Shown: positions 34,938 to 45,442, numbered from the stretch's first letter. The stretch: 64,000 nucleotides of DNA from Zingiber officinale (GCF_018446385.1 NC_056001.1:9852672-9916671); one strand, 5' to 3'. Numbers and translations are program-made. The notes: generated by a model not told the origin, from the sequence alone.

Positions 34938-36096
34938 TGAAGTCTTGGCTAGAGCTTTGGCTAGGGTTCCGGCGTGCAAAGAGAAGAGAGGAGGTGAGGT
35001 GTAGGGAAGAGGCGGCTAGGGCTTCCGCGTGAAGAGGGAAAAGAAAGGATCGGGAAGTTTTAAGGGTTTTCTGATGGGTGTACAGTTGATGAAATGATCG
35101 GACGGCTGTCCGATCAGGAGGTATCAGGAGCCTCCTGATCGGTCCATGGACCGATCCAGGAACATCCTGATCGGTCTGTAGACCGATCAGGAGACGATCA
35201 GTACTCGCTGATCGGTCCCTGGACCGATCAGGGAACTTCCTGATCGGTCGGTAGACCGATCAGAGAATGATCAGTGGCCTTGCGTACCGGATTGATCTGA
35301 TCGGTCTCCGGACCGATCAGGGAACTCCCTGATCGGTCTGTAGACCGATCAGAAAGTGATCAGTAGCGGGCTCTGCGTGCCAGGCTGACCTGATCGGTCC
35401 GTAGACCGATCAGTGTCTGATACTTAGATCTCTCCAGTAATTTCAGTAACTGAAATTAGATAGAGATGTTCGATAGTTCGTGGAAGTTTCTCTAGGAAAA
35501 CTTCCAAGTTCAGAACCTAGAACCTGGAGGATCTACAAGCATAACGATTACCTAAAAATTATGGTCTGAACTTGTTTATAGCCCTAAAGTTGCAGACATT
35601 TAGAAAACAAACAACTTAAGGCCTGAAAGCTGAAATTTTTGACCTTTGTTATGTTCAGTTTCAAGTTTGTCAAAATATAACCAACTTGCTATCATTCTTT
35701 CAAGGACTTGTCCTAGTATCAATCAAAATCATGAAAAGCATCGTTCAAGTGTATCAAACAGTCCATCAACCAAAGTTTCATAATTTCTAGGTAAAGGTCC
35801 AACCAAGTTTCCTTGGTTGGAATATATGAGTAAGATCTAGGAACCAAATACACATGAATTATGTAATGGTCTTCCCCATACTCAATTTATGTCTCTTCAA
35901 CCTAATTATTCAAGGGATGCATGATACATTTTGAATAATTCGGCTGATCCTAGCATCTCACCTCATTTCTAGCAAACAAAAATCATTTGTTAAACCTTAT
36001 AGTTTGTGTGAGATGTTCCCAAGTTGCCCAAATTAATTTCCCTATTTCTCTTGTTGTTTCAATTGTTCTTATTGATCATGATGAAGTCCTAATGGC
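34938..36096 (-). other. Element III spacer between pol and the 3' ORF
   Basis: No open frame of note. Contains the palindrome cluster at 35095-35415, then AT-rich text up to the end of pol. In the minus direction it would be the leader of a spliced 3' ORF transcript. Confidence 0.6.
35095..35415. repeat. Palindrome cluster in the element III interior
   Basis: Seven to eight pairs such as CTGATCGGTC...GACCGATCAG with changing loops (CCATG, TGTA, CCTG, GGTA, TCCG). Same core as the element II and III LTR clusters, but internal to the element. Confidence 0.9.
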
Positions 36097-39000
36097 CTAT
36101 TGAGCCAAACACATTCCCAATTCTCTCCTCAAATGACTAAATTCATTTTCCGGAAGAGGTTTGGTGAAAATATCGGCTAGGTTTGACTTTGACTCAACAT
36201 AGGTGAGTGCAATGTCTCCCCTAGCTACGTGATCTCTAATGAAGTGGTGACGCACTTCAATATGTTTGGTCCTTGAATGATGGACTGGGTTTTTTGTTAG
36301 GTTTATTGTCCTGATGTTGTCACACAACACTTGTACTCCCTTATACGAAAGTCCCAAATCTTCTAGAGTGTGGATCATCCACAACAATTGTGATACACTC
36401 TCTCCCATGGCAATGTATTCAGCCTCGGTCGTGGAGAGAGCAACACAATGTTGCTTCCGACTTGACCAACTAACTAATGATGAACCTAAAAATTGGCAAC
36501 CCCCACTAGTACTTTTCCGATCCAATTTGCACCCAGCATAATCGGAGTCGGTATAACCTATCAAGTCAAAAGACTCCGTGCGAGGGTACCATAGACCTAC
36601 TCGAATTGTGCCCTTAAGGTATCGCAGAATTTTCTTAACTGCAATTAAATGAGATTCCTTGGCACAGACTTGATATCTAGCGCACATGCCCACAGCAAAA
36701 AGTATGTCCGGCCTACTAGCTGTGAGATATAGAAGACTACCAATCATGCTTCTATATTGCGTTAGATCAACTGGTTTTCCACTCTCATCATTGTCAAGGC
36801 GAGTGTTTGTCGCCATTGGAGTGGATACTTCCTTAGAGTCACTCATTTTGAATTTCTTGAGCATCTCTTGAGTATATTTTGTTTGATGGACATAAATGTC
36901 ATCTCGAGTTTGTTTGATTTCAAGTCCAAGGAAGAATGTCAATTCTCCCACCAGACTCATTTCAAACTCACTTTCCATGTGAGTGATAAATTCATTCAAA
37001 TAACCCTTGTTATTTGAGCCACAAATTATGTCATCGACATACACCTGGGCTACAAATATGTTTTCACCATCTCTACGCAGAAATAGTGTTGGGTCTATTT
37101 GACCTCTCACAAAATCCTTTTCTAATAGGTAAGTTGACAACCTTTCGTACCAAGCTCGAGGTGCTTGTTTAAGCCCATAAAGAGCTTTCTTGAGCTTGTA
37201 CACGTGGTTTGGAGCTTCGGTATTCACAAACTCCGGTGGTTGTTCAACATAGACCTCTTCTTTAATGAAACCATTTAAGAATGCTGATTTGACGCCCATT
37301 TGATAGAGCTTGAAGCCTCTATGTGCAGCAAAAGCTAGCATTAAACGAATGGACTCTAATCGAGCCACGGGAGCATAAGTCTCATCATAATCGAGGCCTT
37401 CGATTTGACTATAGCCCTTGGCTACAAGTCTTGCCTTGTTTCTTACGACTTCTCCCTTTTGGTTTAACTTATTTTTGAAGACCCATTTGGTTCCAATAAT
37501 GGTGGTCTTCTTAGGTCTAGGAACTAAGTCCCACACTTGGCTCCTTTCAAATTGACCTAACTCATCTTGCATAGCTATGATCCAATCAGGATCGTGCAAT
37601 GCCTCATCAACTAATTTTGGTTCGATTTCTGAGATCAAGGCGACCTCATTAGACTCATTTCTAAAGAATGACCTAGTCCTAACCCCTTGTTGAATGTCTC
37701 CCACAATCTGGTCTTGGGGATGACTAGAGGCTATCCTAGATTGCCTTGGTGTTGACGGTGCCTCATGAGTGATCTCACTAGACACAGGCAAGGGCTCAGT
37801 ATCAGGTAAAGGATCAGACTGAGTCCTCTCTTGCCTTTCCTCATCGTCATCGGAGTCAACTTCGACTCTTTCTATGTTTTGATCATTTAAACTTAGATTT
37901 CTAAGTTCAAATTGAATTTTTCCTACATCCTTTGATTGATCATTCGATTTAGGGATTTCTTCAAATGCTACATCCGAGGACTCTTCAATCAACTTAGTCC
38001 TAATGTTGTAGACTCGATAGGCTTTGCTGGTTAGAGAGTACCCGACTAGTATCCCTTCGTCAGCCTTAGCCGTGAACTTTCCAAGATGATCCTTGGTGTT
38101 CAAGATAAACACCTTACAACCAAACACCCTAAGATGTTTAATTGTAGGGGGTTTCCCAAACCAAAGTTCATGGGGAGTCTTTCCTAAAAACCTATGTATC
38201 AAGACTCGGTTTTGCACATAGCAAGCGGTATTTACCGCTTCAGCCCATAAGTAGCTCGGTAATGAGTACTCATTGAGCATGCTTAGTGCAGCCTCTTGCA
38301 AGACTCGGTTATTTCTCTCCATAACCCCATTTTGTTGTGGGGTCCTTGGAGTAGAGAACTCATGCCTATATCCTTTTTCTTGACAAAATTCTAAAAATCT
38401 ATGGTTTTGAAATTCTCCACCATGATCACTTCTAATTGTTTTAATTGTTGTCGATTTTTCATTTTCAGTTCTTCTACAAAAAGAAACAAAAACATCTATG
38501 GTTTGATCCTTATTTTTCAAAAAGAAGGTCCATGTATATCTAGTAAAATCATCAATGATCACTAAACAGTATCTACTCTCATTCAATGAAATAACATTAC
38601 CGCAATCAAACAAATCCATATGCAATAAATCTAAAGCAGTAGATGTACTTACAGCGCTTTTACCTTTATGAGCCGCTTTTGTTTGCTTACCCTTTTGACA
38701 TGCATCACATAGTTTTGTCTTTTGATACTTGATGCTTGGTAAGTCTCGCACTAATCCTTTGTTGGCCAGCTTTCGAATATTCTTCATGTTTACGTGGGCC
38801 AACCTTCTATGCCACAGCCATGATGCTTCTTCTTTTGACATGAAACACTTAGCAGAGGCATTAGTAGCACTTTTAAATGATACTTGGTAAATGTTATCTA
38901 CCCTTGTGCCTACTAGTACCGTGTCAAGTGTGTCAATGTGTTTGACCAGACATTGACTTGAATGAAACTCAATTGTGTAACCCGTATCACACAATTGGCT

Positions 39001-39237
39001 GACACTTAGGAGATTAAAGGTCATCCCCTTGACTAGAAGGACATTTTTGATTTGGAGACATTCGGATATTTGAATATCTCCAACTCCTATAACCTTAAGA
39101 CTACCATTATTGCCAAAGGACACATTACCTCTATTTTTATTTTGAAGGGTAGTAAAGAGTGACTTGTCCCCGGTCATGTGCTTGGAGCATCCACTATCAA
39201 CAAACCAAGTTGATAGATGCTCCCCCTTGACAAATGC
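36097..39237 (-). CDS. Element III pol polyprotein, long open frame
   Basis: The frame follows a TAG at 39240-39238. The protease text TWFVDSGCSKHMTG (D-S-G) lies just upstream of the Met at 39177. From that Met (1026 residues) come pre-integrase WHRRLAHVNMKNIRKLA (about 125) and CDACQKGKQTK; integrase LLHMDLFDCG, IRSDHGGEFQN and TPQQNGVMERNN (D-D-E present); RT WVFKNKLNQKGEVVRNKA, KKALYGLKQAPRAWY and VYVDDIICGS; RNase H YTDSDYAGCKLDRKSTSGG and ALSTTEAEYIAMGE; and the end FTKPLPENEFSHLRRELGM. RT motif A reads YQMGVKSAFLNG, so the catalytic Asp is Gly (codon at 37296-37294). Otherwise no stop interrupts it. Confidence 0.93.
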   Translation of the reverse strand, partial: AFVKGEHLSTWFVDSGCSKHMTGDKSLFTTLQNKNRGNVSFGNNGSLKVIGVGDIQISECLQIKNVLLVKGMTFNLLSVSQLCDTGYTIEFHSSQCLVKHIDTLDTVLVGTRVDNIYQVSFKSATNASAKCFMSKEEASWLWHRRLAHVNMKNIRKLANKGLVRDLPSIKYQKTKLCDACQKGKQTKAAHKGKSAVSTSTALDLLHMDLFDCGNVISLNESRYCLVIIDDFTRYTWTFFLKNKDQTIDVFVSFCRRTENEKSTTIKTIRSDHGGEFQNHRFLEFCQEKGYRHEFSTPRTPQQNGVMERNNRVLQEAALSMLNEYSLPSYLWAEAVNTACYVQNRVLIHRFLGKTPHELWFGKPPTIKHLRVFGCKVFILNTKDHLGKFTAKADEGILVGYSLTSKAYRVYNIRTKLIEESSDVAFEEIPKSNDQSKDVGKIQFELRNLSLNDQNIERVEVDSDDDEERQERTQSDPLPDTEPLPVSSEITHEAPSTPRQSRIASSHPQDQIVGDIQQGVRTRSFFRNESNEVALISEIEPKLVDEALHDPDWIIAMQDELGQFERSQVWDLVPRPKKTTIIGTKWVFKNKLNQKGEVVRNKARLVAKGYSQIEGLDYDETYAPVARLESIRLMLAFAAHRGFKLYQMGVKSAFLNGFIKEEVYVEQPPEFVNTEAPNHVYKLKKALYGLKQAPRAWYERLSTYLLEKDFVRGQIDPTLFLRRDGENIFVAQVYVDDIICGSNNKGYLNEFITHMESEFEMSLVGELTFFLGLEIKQTRDDIYVHQTKYTQEMLKKFKMSDSKEVSTPMATNTRLDNDESGKPVDLTQYRSMIGSLLYLTASRPDILFAVGMCARYQVCAKESHLIAVKKILRYLKGTIRVGLWYPRTESFDLIGYTDSDYAGCKLDRKSTSGGCQFLGSSLVSWSSRKQHCVALSTTEAEYIAMGESVSQLLWMIHTLEDLGLSYKGVQVLCDNIRTINLTKNPVHHSRTKHIEVRHHFIRDHVARGDIALTYVESKSNLADIFTKPLPENEFSHLRRELGMCLAQ

Positions 39238-39315
39238 CTACAAGACACGAAAGATAGATATTTTAGGTACCCAAATCTTGGGACCTAATGCATCTACAAT
39301 GAAAGACCTAGGAAC

Positions 39316-39789
39316 TCATGCCTTGGTCACACACTTCCTAGTCTCATGAACCCTAGAAGCATGTGATCTATGAAATTGGGTTCTAGACACTAAGGAAATG
39401 AAACTAGACTCCTTAGGTTGATATCCTAATCTAGCCTTGTTGTAGACCGCCCTTTGGGCATTTAGAATCATATCTAAGGTCTTAGAGCTAGTTGAGAATT
39501 TCTCAAGCATTTTCTTGAGTTTCTCAACTTCACTCTTTAGGGCATTATTTTCATCCTCAAGAAGCTCTTGATGAAGGTCATCAACCTCATCTTCCCTAAG
39601 AGTATTCAAGTGTTCTACTTCATCTTTTAATGATCTAATTTCAGTTTTTGATTTCTTAAGCAAAGTAGATAAATGAGCAATAGTCCTGTAGCATTTTTCT
39701 AAATGCGAAGAAGTTACCTCTTCATCATCCGAAGATGATGAAGCCGCGGCTGATGTATCACTTCCGGAGTCCGATTCCTCCCTTGCCAT
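39316..39789 (-). CDS. Element III gag C-terminal coiled-coil segment
   Basis: In the same frame as gag and pol: Ser/Glu/Asp-rich start (SDSGSDTSAAASSSSDDEE), then a long heptad-rich helix (LSTLLKKSKTEIRSLKDEVE, ALKSEVEKLKKMLEKF) and ARLGYQPKE. It is separated from gag by a TAA (39801-39799) and three codons, and from pol by a TGA (39318-39316), the motif PKIWVPKISIF and a TAG. It corresponds to the coiled-coil part of element I's gag (SRLDKMEKTLKRM), so it is a gag domain rather than a separate gene. Confidence 0.7.
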   Translation of the reverse strand: MAREESDSGSDTSAAASSSSDDEEVTSSHLEKCYRTIAHLSTLLKKSKTEIRSLKDEVEHLNTLREDEVDDLHQELLEDENNALKSEVEKLKKMLEKFSTSSKTLDMILNAQRAVYNKARLGYQPKESSFISLVSRTQFHRSHASRVHETRKCVTKA

Positions 39790-39798
39790 GAGTGCTAA

Positions 39799-40827
39799 TT
39801 AACGAGTGCTTTTCTCCTTCTCTTCCTCCGATGAGCTTGAGGAGGATTCATCCCAAGAAGCTTTGAGAGCTTTCTTCTTCTTGGCCCTTTCCTCCTTCTT
39901 CTTGAGTTTTGGACACTCGCTCCGATAGTGTCCTTTCTTGCTACACTCATAACACGTAACGTTAGTCTTATCAATATTTTGATCAATAGACTTACCTTTC
40001 CCTTTGAATCTCCGGCTCCTTCTCATGATTCTTCTCACGAAATTGGCCATTTCGCTTGATGATGATCCACCTTCATCATCGGACTCGGAGGAGGATGAAG
40101 ATGTAGGAATTTCTTTCTCCTTCTTCTTTTCTTTCTTCCTTCTTCCATCCTTGCTCTTTTCTCCTGCAACTAAAGCAATACCTTTCTCCTTTTGACCCTT
40201 GTTAGCAAATTCATGAAGTTCCATTTCACAAAAGAATTCATCTAACTTAACAATTGAAAGGTCCTTGGAGACCTTGTAGGCATCTACCATAGATGACCAC
40301 AAGGCATTCCTCGGAAAGGCTTTGAGAGCGTACCTTACGAGATCGCGATTTTCTACGCGTTCATCCACGGAATGAAGACCATTGATGATCTCCTTGAACC
40401 TTCCGTGTAGTTCACTTACCGTTTCGTTCTCCTTCATAGTGAGATTTTGTAGTTGGTTTAGGAACAAGTCTCTCTTGGCGATCCGAGAGTCTCGAGTTCC
40501 TTCTTGGAGCTCAATGAGTTTGTTCCATAAATCCTTTGCACTCACAAATGAACCTACCTTGACAAGCTGATCTTTGGCTATTCCACATTGTAGGTTGACC
40601 ACCGCCTTGGCATCGGCTTGTCCTTTGCGAGTTTGCTCGGCGGACCACCTTGACGACTCTAGTTCCTTACCTTCTTCATCCTTCGGAGGTGTGAAACCTT
40701 CCTTGACCGAGAACCACATGGAGATGTCGGTCTTGAGATAATACTCCATACGACTCTTCCAATATTGGAAATCCGCTCCATCGAAGTAGGGTGGACGATT
40801 GGTACTAAAACCTTCCTTCATAGCCAT
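39799..40827 (-). CDS. Element III gag (capsid and nucleocapsid)
   Basis: MAMKEGFSTNRPPYFDGADF then WKSRMEYYLKT is the DUF4219 start. The UBN2 capsid follows (AKDLWNKLIELQEGT, RFKEIINGLHSVDERVENRD), a Lys/Glu/Ser-rich linker, and one intact zinc knuckle CYECSKKGHYRSEC near residue 295. The length (342 residues) and domain order fit copia gag proteins of the SIRE type. It ends at a TAA, beyond which the same frame continues into the coiled-coil segment. It starts 57 bases inside the PBS-side LTR boundary at 40884. Confidence 0.93.
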   Translation of the reverse strand: MAMKEGFSTNRPPYFDGADFQYWKSRMEYYLKTDISMWFSVKEGFTPPKDEEGKELESSRWSAEQTRKGQADAKAVVNLQCGIAKDQLVKVGSFVSAKDLWNKLIELQEGTRDSRIAKRDLFLNQLQNLTMKENETVSELHGRFKEIINGLHSVDERVENRDLVRYALKAFPRNALWSSMVDAYKVSKDLSIVKLDEFFCEMELHEFANKGQKEKGIALVAGEKSKDGRRKKEKKKEKEIPTSSSSSESDDEGGSSSSEMANFVRRIMRRSRRFKGKGKSIDQNIDKTNVTCYECSKKGHYRSECPKLKKKEERAKKKKALKASWDESSSSSSEEEKEKSTR

Positions 40828-41774
40828 CTTCTTGCTCTTTAGGGTGTTAATCCGAATGAAGAGCGTCTTGCTCTGATACCACTTGTTAGGGTCTTCGGAT
40901 GGCTAGAGAGGGGGGGTGTGAATAGCCTCCACTAAAACTCAATCAATTTCCTCACAAGACTTTGTTAGCACAGCGGAAATAAACAAAACAAAAACTGATG
41001 CAAGGAAAGAAAACCAACCAACACTAACAAAACGATGTACGAGGTTCGGGGATAACTTGCCCCTACTCCTCGGCGTGTCCGTAAGGTGGACGATCCCTTG
41101 ATCTTTCGGTAGATCACACCCCGAACAAATTCTGGCTAAGTATTTCTCCTTCTCGGTGGAGTAACCTCTCCACAAAAGTCACAGAATAGATTTGAAAACA
41201 AAGCACAATGACTTACAGAGTTTTGGTGGCTGAAGGAATGAACAAATGAAACTTACAGCCACGAAGTGAAAAACGCAAAGACAGAAGGAAGCTTCAGCCA
41301 AGAGCTCAACGACACAGCCTCTTGCTTGAGCGACAGAGAGTTTTTCCAGAACCTTAGCAAACCTCTCTTCTTCCTCCTTCTTATTCTGCTTTCTCACTGT
41401 CTCGAATCACTGTCACCTGTGTCGAATCACTGCAACCAACTCAGGCGTCGCCAATCACTCTTCCTTCTCATCTGGTTCTCTGAACTCACACCAATACCAT
41501 CCATGGTCTTCACTGGTGTCTCTGAGCTCGAACCAATGAGCAAGAGTCCAACTGATCGCGGCCAGTGAACGTTGAAGCTCGAAATGCATCACTTGCAGTG
41601 AAATACAACATAAAGGGCGCTTGTTCTTATTCTTCTGATGGAGCTTTATTTGAAATTAACCAATGGCACGATACCTGCAACCTGCAACTTAAAAATCTCA
41701 CAGCAGATGATTTGATCAGGTGAATCAGAAGTGAATCAGAAATATCAGAGAAGCAGCAGACACAAACGACATGT

Positions 41775-42155
41775 TGTGGATCGGTCAACAGACCGATCCA
41801 TAGCTCTCTGGACCGATCAGGACTCATCCTGATCGGTCTGGGAAGAGTCTGATCGGTCTGTGGACCGATCAGCCTATGGGTGGATCGGTCCACAGACCGA
41901 TCCCCCCTCTCGCTTTGAGTCCCAGCGTCTTTCTGATCGCTTCTTTCTGATCGATCTGTAGACCGATCAGATAACCCACAGAATGCTTCTGTGGTTACTG
42001 ATCGGTCCCCAGACCGATCAGATAACCCACAGAGACTTTCTGTGTGGTCACTGATCGGTCACGAGACCGATCAGGTGACTCATGTATCACTGGATCGGTC
42101 TGCCGACCGATCCAGACAACCAGAGTATCACTGGATCGGTCAACAGACCGATCCA
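41775..42155. repeat. Palindrome cluster, element III 5' LTR
   Basis: Same series as 22525-22905 with only a few base differences, unlike the diverged pair in element I. Confidence 0.9.
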
Positions 42156-42204
42156 ATGTCCTTGTGTTAGTTTTAGAGCCTCCCAGCCCTAAACCCTAAC
42201 GTCT

Positions 42205-42550
42205 TCCTGGTCCAGAGAACGAGCTACCAAGCCCTCTCTGACCTAGTCCGGAGAACGAGCTGCCGAGCCCTCTCCGACTTTGTCCGGTCCAGAGAACGAG
42301 CTACCGAGCCCTCTCTGACCTAGTCCGGAGAACGAGCTGCCGAGCCCTCTCCGACTTCGTCCGGTCCAGAGAACGAGCTACCGAGCCCTCTCTGACCTAG
42401 TCCGGAGAACGAGCTGCCGAGCCCTCTCTGACCTAGTCCGGAGAACGAGCTGCCGAGCCCTCTCCGACTTCGTCCGGTCCAGAGAACGAGCTACCGAGCC
42501 CTCTCTGACCTAGTCCGGAGAACGAGCTGCCGAGCCCTCTCTGACTTTGC
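42205..42550 (-). repeat. Nine-unit minisatellite, element III 5' LTR
   Basis: Units of 38-39 bp alternate between GGTCCAGAGAACGAGCTACC and CCGGAGAACGAGCTGCC types. The other LTR has four. Confidence 0.95.
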
Positions 42551-42690
42551 GTGCCAAGTATCCGTACTTGGACTTTTCCTCTCCTTATGATCATCCTTGA
42601 TCATCAATCAGTCTGAGTTTAATTAATATCTGATACAAACTTAAATCAGTGTCAACATCAAAACAACAGCCAGGTCAGACTGTATCAACA

Positions 42691-43100
42691 TATTTGTGGG
42701 AGGTAACCTTATTTCTTGGAAAAACAAAAAACAGAATGTTGTGGCAAGATCCAGTGCAGAGGCAGAATATCGAGCTATGACTATTGCTAGTCAAGAACTT
42801 ATATGGTTAAAACAGTTGCTTCAGGAACTAAGGTTTGGAGAGGTTACACAAATGACACTCATATGTGACAACCAAGCCGCTATGCATATTGCCTCAAATC
42901 CAGTCTTCCATGAGAGAACAAAGCATATTGAAGTTGACTGTCACTTTGTCAGAGAGAAAGTCATATTTAGAGAAATATCTGCTAGCTTTGTCAACTCAAA
43001 TGATCAGCTAGCAGATATATTCACTAAATCACTTAGAGGTCCCCGGATTGACTACATATGTAACAAGCTTGGTGTATATAATCTATATTCTCAAGCTTGA
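42691..43100 (+). pseudogene. Copia A RNase H, 3' part
   Basis: Resumes after element III with FVGGNLISWKNKKQN, VARSSAEAEYRAMTIASQEL, LICDNQAAMHIASNPVFHER and the terminal motif NDQLADIFTKSLRGPRID, ending at a TGA 7 bases before the 3' LTR. The frame is open, and with 21639 it restores a complete copia RNase H order. Confidence 0.93.
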
Positions 43101-43107
43101 GGGGGAG

Positions 43108-43220
43108 TGTTAGAATAAGTAAAAGGGTATTTGAGTCTTTTGGTGTATATCTTCTTTTCTATATAAAGGCCTAACCCGTGGGGTTCCTATAACACGAGAT
43201 TTTAAGTTTTGCTTTGAACA
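43108..43220 (+). repeat. Copia A 3' LTR (113 bp)
   Basis: Same length and ends as the 5' copy. Preceded by the purine tract GAGGGGGAG and followed by GTGCC, where the hAT transposase frame resumes. Confidence 0.95.
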
Positions 43221-45365
43221 GTGCCTATAAGAGAAATGAATATTGTATATCCTTTGGATAATACTTCTAGGCATTTTTCTTGTGCTCATTATTCTAGACA
43301 TTTAAGCAATGGAGAAATAAGAGACCGAAAGTGGTTGGTTTACAGTAAATATGTCGATAAAGTTTATTGCTTTTGTTACAAGTTGTTTAAATATGAAAAC
43401 AATAGAAGTTCATTAGCAAAGGATGGATTTAGAGATTGGAAACATCTTAGTAAACGGTTTAAAGAACATAAAAATACTATTGAACATATAACTAACATGA
43501 ACACTTGGAATGAATTAAAAATGCGATTAGATAAAAATCTAACAATTGATAAAGACTTATAACGAGAACTTTCCAAAGAAAAAGAGCATTAGAGACAAGT
43601 TATAACAAGAATAATAGCAACTGTAAAATATATTTCTAAATGTTGTTTGGCTTTTCGAGTATCTAATGAAAAACTTTATCAAGACAATAATGGAAATTTT
43701 TGGGGGTTGATTGAAATGATTGTTGAATTTGATTATGTGATGCAAGATCATATTAGACGTATTCAAAGTAATGAAATTCATTATCATTACCTAGGCCATA
43801 AAATTCAGAATGAGCTGATTTCTATTTTGGCTAATAATGTTAAAAGTTTTATCATTAATAAAATTAAAGAAGCAAAATATTTTTCAAGAATTCTTGATTG
43901 TACCCCAGATATAAGTCATCAAGAACAAATAACTTTTATAGTATGATGTGTTAATATGTCAGGTAATAAAGTGAAAATAGAGGAACACTTTTTAGAGTTT
44001 CTAAAAGTAGATGATACATCTAGTTTAGGACTTTTTAACGAATTACAAAATGTGTTAAAATCACTTGATCTTAGTATCGAAAATATTAGAGGTCAAGGTT
44101 ATGATAATGGTTCCAATATGAAAAGAAAACACCAAGGAGTTCAAAAGAGGTTACTTGAAATAAATCCAAGAGCGTTGTATATGTCATGTGTTTGTCATAG
44201 TCTTAATCTAACTCTTAGTGATATGGCACATTCTTGTGTTAAAGTTGTTTCTTTTTTTGGAGTAGTGCAACACATATATATATTATTTTCAAGTTCTCCT
44301 AAGAGATGGAAAATTTTACTTAATAATGTGAAGGGATTAACTGTTAAATCTTTGTCGAATACTCATTGGGAAAGTTGTATTAAAAGTGTTCAAGCTATTA
44401 GATTTCAAATTGTGGAAGTGAGAGCAACTTTACTTGAATTAAACAATATTTGTGATGATGCAAAGTCAATAAGTGAAGCTGAAAGTTTAGTTAATTCAAT
44501 AGAAAATTTTGAATTTTTACTTGGTATGGTCATTTGGTATGATATCTAATTTGCTATAAACATGGTGAGTAAGAAATTATAATCAAAATCTATGTACATT
44601 GACTCTGCCATGAAACAATTAGAAGGTGTAATCTCATTTTTTGAAAAGTATAGGAATGATGGTACGGTTATGCTGCAAGTTTGACTATTACTAAGAGTCT
44701 TGCATTAGATATGAATATAGAGCCAATATTTACAACAAAACGTCGTATTTTTAGGAAAAGACAATGTACTGAAAGAGAAGATGATGAAGTTTCACTATCA
44801 TTAGAAGAGTTTTTTAGAATTGATTATTTTATTGTTGTTGTGGATATGGTAATTCCTTCTTTAAAATGCAGATTCGAGCAAATGAAAACCTTTAAAAATA
44901 TATTTGACTTTTTATTTAATTCAAAAACATTAAGAACTTTGGATGATGATGAATTGAGAAAATATTGTGTCAATTTAAAATCTACTCTAACTCATGACAA
45001 CTCATCAGATGTTGAGTTAGATGATTTATTTACTGAATTAAAAATATTACAAATGACTTTACCAAATATGATAATGTCTACAATTGATATTCTTGAATTT
45101 GTTCAAAGTGTAGATTGTTATCCAAATGTAGCAATTGCTTATAGAATTTTGTTAACTATGCCTGTTACAGTAGCATCGGCTGAAAGGAGTTTTTCAAAAT
45201 TAAAATTATTAAAAACATATATGAGATCGTCAATGTCTTAAGAAAGATTAAATGGATTGACAATTTTATGTATTGAGAAAGACATCTTGGAAAATCTTGA
45301 AACTGATAATATTATAGAAGATTTTGCAAATAGAAATGCTAGAAGAAGTTATTGTAGATAAATTA
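43221..45365 (+). pseudogene. hAT transposase, central and C-terminal part
   Basis: The ZMYM1-like transposase continues: [33 protein letters not shown] and [15 protein letters not shown] (TTF zinc finger); then [31 protein letters not shown] and FLEFLKVDD (DUF4371); [20 protein letters not shown] (catalytic-domain DNGSNM motif) and [12 protein letters not shown]. The hAT dimerisation end is YRILLTMPVTVASAERSFSK then LKLLKTYMRSSM and RLNGLTILCIEK. Stops or shifts occur near 43559, 43594, 43943, 44547, 44660 and 45239. The gene is dead but nearly full length once the insert is ignored. Confidence 0.92.
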
Positions 45366-45442
45366 TATATTATTAGAAATTTATTTGGAATCTCATTTTA
45401 TTATTTCGCCCAGGGCCTCTTGAGTCGAACGACCGGGGCTGT

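Larger units (their letters stand above)
21634..42690 (-). mobile_element. Element III: Ty1/copia (SIRE/Maximus-like) with extra 3' ORF, hosting element IV
   Basis: LTRs 21634-23248 and 40884-42690 have TG...CA ends in both and a perfect target duplication tattt (21629-21633 and 42691-42695). The complement of the PBS (CTCTGATACCACTT) abuts the right LTR and that of the purine tract (ATCTCCCCCTTTTT) abuts the left, so it is transcribed on the minus strand. The order is gag, coiled coil, protease, integrase, RT, RNase H, then a 3' ORF beyond pol. An ORF 3' of pol with a large copia body is the SIRE/Maximus pattern. Without element IV it is about 11.3 kb. It splits copia A RNase H. Confidence 0.95.
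40884..42690 (-). repeat. Element III 5' LTR (1807 bp)
   Basis: Carries nine copies of the 38 bp GAACGAGCTRCCGAGCCC unit at about 42205-42550, against four in the other LTR. That accounts for the 192 bp length difference. Confidence 0.95.
8113..43220 (+). mobile_element. Copia A: Ty1/copia retrotransposon hosting three further insertions
   Basis: Identical-ended 113 bp LTRs (TGTTAG...GAACA) lie at 8113-8225 and 43108-43220. A PBS, TGGCATCAGAGCC, follows the left LTR at 8226 and a purine tract, GAGGGGGAG, precedes the right one at 43099-43107. Domain order on + is gag (8965), zinc knuckle (16.93 kb), protease (17.2 kb), pre-integrase (17.6 kb), integrase (19.4 kb), RT (20.5 kb), RNase H (21.5 and 42.7 kb), as in Ty1/copia. 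The very short LTR fits the Ale/Retrofit lineage. The target duplication is poor (gggac and gtgcc). Removing elements I, II and III leaves about 5.1 kb. Several stops make it inactive. Confidence 0.93.
5731..45442 (+). mobile_element. hAT-superfamily transposon, split by copia A
   Basis: The left end (about 5735-5800: AGCCCTGG, TCCTGGGCGATGGCC, GGGGGGCCC) and the right end (45408-45441: TCGCCCAGGGCC, ACCGGGGCTG) are degenerate inverted copies of the GC-rich termini common in plant ZMYM1-like hAT elements. An 8 bp candidate target duplication, aggcggct at 5723-5730 and aggcggca at 45443-45450, matches at seven of eight bases. The transposase N-terminus is at 7769-8112 and the rest at 43221-45360. 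Without the 35 kb copia A insert the element would be about 4.6 kb. Exact ends are uncertain by about 10 bases. Confidence 0.65.

Noticed and set aside
39316-39789. Independent host gene for a coiled-coil protein
   Set aside because: It is in frame with gag and pol and matches the coiled-coil part of element I's gag.
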